From assembly GCA_009783355.1 (NCBI GenBank), contig WRHH01000002.1:62001-126000 (forward strand): DNA of 64,000 nt. Direction: 5' to 3'. This document shows, piece after piece, positions 59,401 to 64,000 of this stretch. Origin of the DNA: Synergistaceae bacterium (GTDB lineage Bacteria > Synergistota > Synergistia > Synergistales > Aminobacteriaceae). Position numbers and translations under genes: made by a program. Below the pieces are notes generated by a model. The model was not told where the DNA came from, made no database searches, and saw nothing but the letters and a program-made list of their open reading frames with translations. The stretch's first letter is position 1. The number at the start of each line of letters is the position of its first letter.

Positions 59401-62321
59401 GCGCCTGCGCCGAATGGCACTGTCTGCGTTTTAAGAACATCTCCGTTCCAGTCGACGAAAGTTACGGTGTAGTAGTTGATGCTGAACTGAGCGTTCACGG
59501 TCAAATCACTGGTGATTTCTGAGTAGTCTTTATCCCAGCTGGTAAAAGTGTAGCCTGGTTTTACCGGTTCGCCCGGGTCGACTACTTTTGAGCCGTATTC
59601 GACAATCTGTCTGTTGAACACTACGTCGTCAACCATGAAAGTCACGGTGTATTTAATTCTCTCATACACAGCATTGACGTACAGGTCGTCGGTGACGTTG
59701 AAAAAGTCCTCATCCCAGCCAATGAAGGTATATCCTTCCCTCACGGGGTCGGCCGGGGCTGTCGCGGCCGACCCTTTTTCAACCCTCTGCTCTTTAAGCA
59801 CGTCGCCGTTCCAGTCCATGAACGTTACTAAGAAAGTTTCAGCGGTGCTCTCGTTTACCGTGATGGTGAAGTCCTTGGTGAAAATCTTGTCGCCCGTGCT
59901 GTCCCCGTCAACGCTAATGCGGACTGGCGAGTTTCGGATAGTATTCGTGCCGGCGCCCAGCTGACCGTAATAATTATACCCCCAAGCCCATAGGCTGCCG
60001 TCAGTTTTTATGGCTATGGTGTGAAAACTGCCCGCAGCAACCGCTGCCCAGTCATTCGTTGTCCCCACTTGTTGCGGCGTCTTGCTGTCAGCGTCCGTGC
60101 CGTCGCCCAGCTGACCTAAATCATTCATTCCCCACGCCCAGAGACTGCCGTCTGTTTTTATGGCTAATGTATGTTGGTAGCCCGAAACAATCGCCTTCCA
60201 GTCATTCGTTGTTCCCACGCGTTGCGGTGTGTTGCGGTAGAAATCGGTAGAGCCGTCGCCCAGTTGACCGTTATAATTGTATCCCCAAGACCAGAGACTA
60301 CCGTCAGTTTTTAGGGCTATGGAGTGATATTGGCCTGCAGTAACCGCAGCCCAGTCATTAGCTGTTCCCACGCGTTGGGGCGTGTTGCTGTCATTGTACG
60401 TGCCGTCGCCCAGCTGACCGTAATGATTAAATCCCCAAGCCCAGAGGCTGCCGTCTGTTTTTATGGCTATGGTGTGATATAGACCCGCAGAAGCCGCCGC
60501 CCAGTCGCTCGCTGTTCCCACGCGTTGGGGCGTGTTACTGTCAGTGTTTGTCCCGTCGCCCAGCTGACCGCTGTTATTGTATCCCCACGCCCAGAGGCTG
60601 CCGTCAGTTTTTATAGCTATTGTGTGCGCATAGCCTGCGGTAACCGCAGCCCAGTCATTCGCCGTCCCCACGCGGACGGGTTCGTCGCGGTCAATGTTCG
60701 AGCCGTCGCCAAGATGACCGTAAAAATTATCTCCCCATGCCCAGAGGCTGCCGTCGGTTTTTATGGCCACTGTGTGCAAATAGCCAGCAGCAACCGCCGC
60801 CCAGTCATTCGCCAAACCCGCGCGTATGGGTTTGTTGCTGTCATCGTTCGTGCCGTCGCCCAGCTGACCGAATTCGTTATTTCCCCACGCCCAGAGACTG
60901 CCGTCCGTTTTTATGGCCATCGTGTGAAATGCGCCCAAAGCAAGCGTCGGCATGCTAGTCGCTTTTACCACGCGGACGGGCTCTAGTCTGTCAGTGTTCG
61001 TGCCGTCGCCCAGCTGACCGAATTCGTTATTTCCCCACGCCCAGAGGCTTCCGTCAGTTTTTAACGCTACACTGTATCGGGATCCTGCGGAAACCACCGC
61101 CCAGTCGCTCGCTGTTCCTACGCGGACGGGCGCATATCTGGTAGTTCTCGTACCATCGCCCAGCTGGCCGTTTCCATTATATCCCCACACCCAGACGCTA
61201 CCGTCCTTTTTCATAGCTGCTGTGTGAAAAGCGCGCGCAGAGATCGCCGCCCAGTCAGTCGCTGTTCCTACGCGGACGGGCGCATGTCTATCAGTGTCCG
61301 TTCCGTCACCAAGCTGACCGAAATTATTCCATCCCCACGCCCAGAGGCTGCCGTCTGTTTTTATGGCTATGGAGTGATATAGACCCGCAGAAATCGCCGC
61401 CCAGTCAGTTTCTGTTCCCACGCAGACGGGTGTAAGTCTTTCGTCGGTCGTACCGTCTCCCAGCTGACCGAAATAATTTGATCCACACGCCCAGAGGCTG
61501 CCGTCGGTTTTCAACGCTACGAAGTGGTGGATGCCCGCAGCAACCGCTGTCCAGTCAGTCTCTATTCCTACGCGGGCGGGTGCAAGTTTGTCATTGTATG
61601 TTCCGTCCCCCAGCTGACCGTCGTTTCTTCCCCACGCCCAGAGGCTGCCGTCCTTTTTCAAAGCTATGCTGTATTCGTCGCCTGCAGCGACCGCCGCCCA
61701 GTCATATGCTGTTCCTACACGAGCGGGCGAATTTCTATCATTGTACGTGTCGTCGCCCAGCTGACCGTTTCCATTATATCCCCACGTCCAAAGGCTGCCG
61801 TCCTTTTTCAGCGCTATGGAGTGAAAACCCCTAGCAGCAATCGCCGTCCAGTCAGTTTCTGTTCCTACACGAACGGGCGCAAGTCTATCAGTGTTCGTGC
61901 CGTCGCCTAACTGACCGTCGCTATTCCTTCCCCACGCCCAGAGGCTGCCGTCTGTTTTTAGGGCTATAGTGTAATCTGAGCCCGCAACAACCGACAACCA
62001 GTCATTGCCATCCGGGTCGTTTGCCACCGTCGCCGTAACGGTGACTATTCCCGCCGCAGTTGTGTTGAGTGTGTCGCCGCTGATCACGGCGCCGGTTGTC
62101 CCCGCGTCCTTGACGCTCCAGATAATGTCCTTATTGGTCGCGTTACCCGGAATCACCGTACCCTTAAGAGTCAGGGGCGTGTTTGCCGTGGCCTCGTCCG
62201 GGACGTCGATGATGTCCGTCACAGGTACAAAGTCAATGTTTGCCGCAGAAGAACTGAAGATAAGAAACAGCGTCAGCGCCAATGCCGTTAATAGCGCCGG
62301 TTTACTCCCGATACTTTTCAT
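53436..62321 (-). CDS. Giant secreted RCC1/InlB-repeat protein (2961 residues)
   Basis: ATG at 62321 has GGAGGT upstream; the frame to 62357 is an extension. A signal peptide (about 1-28, [18 protein letters not shown]) is followed by three supermodules, each made of a Big-like domain beginning [13 protein letters not shown], a block of RCC1 repeats (about 50 residues; [21 protein letters not shown]) and InlB-type B-repeats (YTVTF...[15 protein letters not shown]). RCC1 repeats number 14, 7 and 7; B-repeats number 6, 6 and 4. The last ~245 residues form a unique domain with no sorting signal. Likely a secreted adhesin or matrix protein; RCC1 blades suggest propellers binding a ligand. The function is inferred. 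Confidence 0.9.
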   Translation of the reverse strand: MKSIGSKPALLTALALTLFLIFSSSAANIDFVPVTDIIDVPDEATANTPLTLKGTVIPGNATNKDIIWSVKDAGTTGAVISGDTLNTTAAGIVTVTATVANDPDGNDWLSVVAGSDYTIALKTDGSLWAWGRNSDGQLGDGTNTDRLAPVRVGTETDWTAIAARGFHSIALKKDGSLWTWGYNGNGQLGDDTYNDRNSPARVGTAYDWAAVAAGDEYSIALKKDGSLWAWGRNDGQLGDGTYNDKLAPARVGIETDWTAVAAGIHHFVALKTDGSLWACGSNYFGQLGDGTTDERLTPVCVGTETDWAAISAGLYHSIAIKTDGSLWAWGWNNFGQLGDGTDTDRHAPVRVGTATDWAAISARAFHTAAMKKDGSVWVWGYNGNGQLGDGTRTTRYAPVRVGTASDWAVVSAGSRYSVALKTDGSLWAWGNNEFGQLGDGTNTDRLEPVRVVKATSMPTLALGAFHTMAIKTDGSLWAWGNNEFGQLGDGTNDDSNKPIRAGLANDWAAVAAGYLHTVAIKTDGSLWAWGDNFYGHLGDGSNIDRDEPVRVGTANDWAAVTAGYAHTIAIKTDGSLWAWGYNNSGQLGDGTNTDSNTPQRVGTASDWAAASAGLYHTIAIKTDGSLWAWGFNHYGQLGDGTYNDSNTPQRVGTANDWAAVTAGQYHSIALKTDGSLWSWGYNYNGQLGDGSTDFYRNTPQRVGTTNDWKAIVSGYQHTLAIKTDGSLWAWGMNDLGQLGDGTDADSKTPQQVGTTNDWAAVAAGSFHTIAIKTDGSLWAWGYNYYGQLGAGTNTIRNSPVRISVDGDSTGDKIFTKDFTITVNESTAETFLVTFMDWNGDVLKEQRVEKGSAATAPADPVREGYTFIGWDEDFFNVTDDLYVNAVYERIKYTVTFMVDDVVFNRQIVEYGSKVVDPGEPVKPGYTFTSWDKDYSEITSDLTVNAQFSINYYTVTFVDWNGDVLKTQTVPFGAGAAAPANPVREGYAFTSWDSDFSIVTSNMTVTAQYEINKYTVIFIADEVEFNRQIVEHGGAAADPGVPVKEGKTFLGWDIDFSKVTSDLTVTAVFMGIDITVTFVDWNGAVLNKQMLEYGADAIAPADPVREGYTFTGWDVDFTNVKSDLIVTAQYEINKYIVIFIADGIEFNRQTVEHGASATDPGVPTKEGHAFTGWDADFSNITGDLTITAQFKKESNFVPVTDIIDVPDEAEVNAPLTLTGTVIPSDATNKDIIWSVKDAGTTGAVIAGDVVTASAAGAAVVTATVKDGLENCGVTAVAVGIYHTAAIKTDGSLWAWGLNQNGQLGDGTNTDRVTPVRVGTENDWAAVAVGLNHTIGIKTDSSLWAWGSNQYGQLGDGAANDRNAPVRVGTANDWAAVTAGYEHTVAIKTDGSLYAWGWNIEGQLGDGTATDRNSPVRVGAANDWASVTAGYLHTEAIKTDGSLWAWGYNFYGQLGDGTTTASRTPKRIGAANDWASVAAGNQHTIAKRTDGSLWSWGLNQYGQLGDGVATTRNAPQRVGTANDWAEIAAGGYHTAALKMDGSLWAWGYNYYGQLGDGATTARNTPQRVGTANDWKAVAAGVNHTAAIKSDDSLWAWGRNNDGQLGDGTTATRSTPVEVIFPSDFIKDFTITVNTATVETFIVTFIDWDGSVIDEQTVELGSGATAPADPVRTGYTFTGWDADFSNVTDELFVNAVYEINKYTVVFMVDGVVFNSQKVEHGSAAVDPGIPVKTGYTFNSWDKVFSEITGDLTVNAIFSIINYTVTFADWNGEVLETQIVPYGSAAAAPADPARVGHTFTGWDTDFKNIIGNLTVTAQYDINKYTVIFMAAGGEFSRQIVEHGNAATDPGIPVMEGYTFKGWDMSFLYITSDLTITAMFDINTYTVSFIADGIEINRQTVEHGKAATDPGAPTKEGYTFKSWDADFSNVTADLTANALYEINKYTVIFMSDGIEFNRQTVEHGKAAADPGAPTKEGHVFTGWDADFSNITGDLTITALFETAQFVPVTDIINVPDETEVNKPLILTGTVIPTNATNKDIVWSVKDAGTTGAALSGDVLTAMAEGSVIVRATIKNGLEAGDIAVIGAGYGHTVALKKDGSLWSWGYNHAGQLGNGSTTNRNTPARVGTDNDWINVSVGGYHNAALKKDGSLWVWGYNNYGQLGDGTTTSRSSPVRVGTDNDWAAVSACEAHTVALKTDGSLWAWGNNQYGQLGDGTTANRSTPVRIGTDYDWASVSASGFYSSNNPSIIDSFTVAIKTDGSLWTWGENYNGRLGDGTTIDRNTPTRIGSDYNWIAASAGATHVIALKADGSLWAWGLNSVGQLGVGTDTNRYSPVRVGTANDWSSVFGGYHYSAALKADGSLWAWGDNRFGELGDGTTARRNTPVRVGTDNDWKAVSLQKTGWDYYAHTVALKADGSLWAWGDNRFGQLGNGTTTNRNAPGRVGADNDWGSHEKVYKDFIKDFTITVNAATVETFIVTFIDWDGSVIDEQTVELGSGATAPADPVRKGFTFAGWDADFSNVTDDLFVTAQYKINTYTVIFMSDGVEFNSQIVEHGSSAVDPGEPVKTGHTFTGWDKDFSEITNDLTVYAQFSIINYTVTFADWNGTALKTQTVPFGGSATAPADPAREGYAFTGWDADFSIVASDLTVTAQYEINKYTVIFMSDGVEFTSQTVNHGNAATNPGAPAKAGFTFIGWYIDGALYSFDKPVTGGLTLTAQWEEEITSYSIGFIGYYDYDFGNGPVKLNTSFYWQTVKAGDPINWTSVFAAYENWKSQGGYGLEDLEGWQTSGARSHYYAEKTPYIVIDEALKEAYKDSYSGAIYFAPVTREKQVKLVEFTRLVRVYPATMTYSEIQNDIRGTAPDFTLTTVGGTNINANGMTNRNSVEVKIDGLSGQDVYIVNVNNQGVESPNRIKMKETAPGSGIYAPTSLVSYSFNASLLFQPTYKLNFYVDGVTAPIGSLTVTVVNQ
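54170..56330 (-). repeat. Supermodule 3 of the giant protein
   Basis: Big-like domain (about 1997-2080), seven RCC1 repeats (about 2078-2445) and four B-repeats (about 2464-2717). The B-repeat order (DWDG, MSDG, DWNG, MSDG types) repeats that of the other modules. Confidence 0.85.
56331..58755 (-). repeat. Supermodule 2 of the giant protein
   Basis: Big-like domain (about 1190-1270), seven RCC1 repeats (about 1270-1617) and six B-repeats (about 1625-1997). Confidence 0.85.
58756..62234 (-). repeat. Supermodule 1 of the giant protein
   Basis: Big-like domain (about 30-105), fourteen RCC1 repeats (about 107-802) and six B-repeats (about 820-1190). After repeat 7 the regular [10 protein letters not shown] linker is replaced by [12 protein letters not shown]. 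Confidence 0.85.
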
Positions 62322-62445
62322 TGCGATACCTCCAATAATTGAATTTTGGCATGACAAAAAATATGTTATTTTCTATGTGTTTGAAGTGTTTTTATTATAC
62401 ACTCTGTGATTACATTTGTTAATATTATGAATATGATTTGTTATG

Positions 62446-62569
62446 CACAGTTTTTCTATTAGCGGATCGTGGTATTAAAAAGGGCGGTTCTTGATGAAAA
62501 ACAGTGATTATGGAAAGGCAATGCACAATGAAAGACTCGATTTTTCTCATCTTTATATTTTTCCGTAAA
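62446..62569. repeat. Direct repeat downstream of the Rpn gene, copy A
   Basis: From TGCACAGTTTTTCT through GCGGATCGTGGTATTAAAAA to TTTTTCCGTAAA. The matching copy B lies at 63615-63757, on the other side of the Rpn gene. The spacer 62322-62641 has no gene. Confidence 0.8.
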
Positions 62570-62641
62570 CAAACCGGTCTATCAAATCTTTCAATAACCC
62601 GTCGTATTCATGATATTCCCGCTTATCGGAGTTATTAATAT

Positions 62642-63529
62642 TTACAAGGAGCTTATGTTAAATTGTGTTTTTAATGCAACGATTTCAGCGTTTTTATCTG
62701 CAATCATTTTTTCCTTGTCTGCAATCATTTTTTCCTTGTCTGCAATAACTTTTTCTTTATCTGAGATAACCGACTGCCATTTTTCGTTCATGCGTTTCTC
62801 GACGCGTTTCTCGGTCTCTTCATCCCAGACAGCTCTTGCGTCCTCCCAATTCCATTCTCCAAACAACATGTTGACCACCTCCGACGCGTTCTTTTCTAAG
62901 TATTCAGCGAGAATACCATCATTAATGCAGCCTTCAATCGCAGCTTTTACCGCGTCCTCACGTTCCATTCCGCGCTGTTCATTTTCGCGTACCCTTGCCA
63001 CAAATGTGACGTATCCATACAGGTTTGCATCTTTCTTAACTATGGCTTCGTTATAGCCCTTATTAACATTGTAGGCCGTAACTATTAACTCAAGCGGTTG
63101 GATACCGTCTTGTTCGATTGCAAATGAATCTGAGAGCCTGTAGATTTTCTTTTCCGGGAACGGCTTAACACCGTTATACAGCACAAAGTATTCCGGAGTT
63201 GGAATACTGACGCGCCCCTCGCTATACATTGCCTTATTGCTTATCAGTTTTTCATAAACACGGGCGCAGTAAATGAGGTAGCGTAATGCCATATTTTCAT
63301 TTATTGTACTCTGCCCCTCGAAAAAGCAGACAAGCTTCCCGCCAACGGTAAACGCCAGATCGTTCACCCGTTCTTTATATAGCACATCCGTAAGCGTGTA
63401 ATCAACCACAGGAGCGTCCAGAGGAAATTGAACAGACGAAAACGCATTGTAAAGCCCGCGTTCGTTTTCCGGGTCGCAGAATAAATGTGTGAATACGCTT
63501 GCTTTAAAATTACGGTTGATTCTATTCAT
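62642..63529 (-). CDS. Rpn-family PD-(D/E)XK nuclease/putative transposase
   Basis: ATG at 63529 follows GGAGAC; the frame to 63580 is an extension. The 295 residues show the family's nuclease motifs: NDLAFTVGGKLVCFFEGQST, giving D, then E-x-Q. A central VYEKLI and EYFVLYNGVKPFPEKK follow. Near the C-terminus a heptad SDKEKVIADKEKMIADKEKMIADK is encoded by tandem 21-base repeats and would form a coiled coil (shown in part). Rpn proteins promote recombination. The whole gene lies between two ~130-base direct repeats, a sign of mobility. Confidence 0.88.
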   Translation of the reverse strand: MNRINRNFKASVFTHLFCDPENERGLYNAFSSVQFPLDAPVVDYTLTDVLYKERVNDLAFTVGGKLVCFFEGQSTINENMALRYLIYCARVYEKLISNKAMYSEGRVSIPTPEYFVLYNGVKPFPEKKIYRLSDSFAIEQDGIQPLELIVTAYNVNKGYNEAIVKKDANLYGYVTFVARVRENEQRGMEREDAVKAAIEGCINDGILAEYLEKNASEVVNMLFGEWNWEDARAVWDEETEKRVEKRMNEKWQSVISDKEKVIADKEKMIADKEKMIADKNAEIVALKTQFNISSL

Positions 63530-63614
63530 GCTACTGTCTCCATAGAATAAATAATAGCATTTTTTACTTCGAATGTACATAAATATATTGTGGTTATTTC
63601 ATTTGTATTTGTTT

Positions 63615-63757
63615 GTACAGTTTTCCTGGCGGATCGTAGTATTAAAAAGGCGGTTCGCGAAGGAAAACAGGGATTAGGGAAAGGCAATGCACAATGCTCA
63701 ATGATCAAAGTACAATGAAAGACTCGATTTTTTCTCATCTTTTTATTTTTCCGTAAA
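63615..63757. repeat. Direct repeat upstream of the Rpn gene, copy B
   Basis: Copy of 62446-62569 that has gained GGGATTAGGG and an extra CTCAATGATCAAAGTACA inside the AATGCACAATG unit, which suggests local growth of short repeats within a larger one. Confidence 0.8.
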
Positions 63758-63780
63758 ATGATAACGTCTGCCAAAAGATG

Positions 63781-63884
63781 GGGCTGAAACAAAAGATGGC
63801 GGCAGAATGCCGCCACTACAACATTTTTATTGCTTTTATCTTTGTCTTTTCGTTGAACTTTGAACAATGATCATTGTGCATTGA
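63781..63884. repeat. GGGGCTGAAACA / AATGATCATTG repeat group
   Basis: GGGGCTGAAACAAAAGATGGC, then GGCAGAATGCCGCC and CTACAACAT, as inside the element at 32140-32318, followed by TTGAACTTTGAACAATGATC and ATTGTGCATTG units. No gene is seen. Confidence 0.65.
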
Positions 63885-64000
63885 TCATTGTAAAATGTAG
63901 CACTCGCGAATCTGGGTGTTGCCTTTTGTGTCGACGTAAACTTTATACGGGCCGACGTTGTATGTGCCAGCCGCGTTATTATTGATCATGAACGATACTG
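63885..64000 (-). CDS. C-terminal end of an unidentified gene (partial)
   Basis: A minus-strand frame enters at 64000 and ends with TGA at 63885. The tail reads VSFMINNNAAGTYNVGPYKV, then YVDTKGNTQIRECYILQ. The beta-rich, Gly/Asn-rich sequence looks like a secreted or structural protein, but the family is not recognisable from 38 residues. Its stop (CAA TGA TCAATGCAC) lies in the AATGCACAATG repeat, just like the stop of the DUF3006 gene at 31793. Confidence 0.5.
   Translation of the reverse strand, partial: VSFMINNNAAGTYNVGPYKVYVDTKGNTQIRECYILQ

Noticed and set aside
53961-62409. Many plus-strand frames opposite the giant gene, some over 200 residues
   Set aside because: They are antisense reflections of the repeated RCC1 and B-repeat codons, have no ribosome sites or family features, and repeat with the same period as the gene.
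63526-63867. A 113-residue minus-strand frame upstream of the Rpn gene
   Set aside because: It runs through the direct repeat and AATGCACAATG units and overlaps the Rpn start; no sign of a real protein.

Overview
The window is from a Synergistota (Synergistetes) bacterium. The best evidence is two secreted M14 peptidase-like proteins, at 44872-48141 and 50158-52947, that both end in a Synergist-CTERM-type sorting signal: Gly-Cys-Asn, a hydrophobic segment, then a basic tail. The 3608-14776 gene order (mreB-mreC-mreD-mrdA-minC-minD-minE-rodA-radical SAM-DUF2344-rng) is also typical of low-branching diderm or clostridial-type genomes. Start codons are often TTG. I did not assign a genus.

Bases 1-14776 are one long plus-strand run: recJ end, rel, dtd, a metallo-hydrolase, the elongasome genes mreBCD and mrdA, the Min division-site system, rodA, a tRNA/rRNA-modification-like radical SAM pair, and RNase G. 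Bases 14957-23017 are a signalling island: a diguanylate cyclase, a hybrid histidine kinase, and two tandem paralogous TetR regulators with palindromic sites upstream of the first. Bases 23074-26754 (minus) hold a DegT-type aminotransferase, a DUF4153 membrane protein and a DUF2993-like exported protein. A repeat-filled spacer follows, then a TPP-riboswitch-controlled ThiT gene that diverges from metG.

Bases 28232-39966 are mostly housekeeping genes: metG, an EndoIII-like FeS protein, a ComEC-like hydrolase with its DUF3006 partner, tRNA-Ser(GCU), a ThiF-like E1 enzyme, a DinJ/YafQ toxin-antitoxin pair, a PPi-type phosphofructokinase, a spermidine-synthase-like membrane protein, xthA and typA. 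The xthA gene carries an in-frame insertion that resembles an intergenic repeat of this same window.

Bases 39978-63529 are an accessory cell-surface region: small secreted proteins, a CZB-domain receptor, a GT-C-like membrane protein, the two Synergist-CTERM M14 proteins, transposase remnants, and a 2961-residue secreted protein. That protein is built of three supermodules (Big-like domain, RCC1 repeats, InlB B-repeats). Its 28 RCC1 repeats fall into blocks of 14, 7 and 7, with a spacer irregularity in the middle of the 14, which suggests four seven-bladed propellers. An Rpn-family nuclease gene flanked by direct repeats closes the region.

The most unusual general feature is a population of short repeats: GGGATTA heptamers, AATGCACAATG-type units, CGCCACT units, TTTTGTTACAGCCCC ends and REP-like palindromes. 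They fill the spacers and repeatedly sit on the 3' ends of genes, where they supply stop codons or short C-terminal tails.
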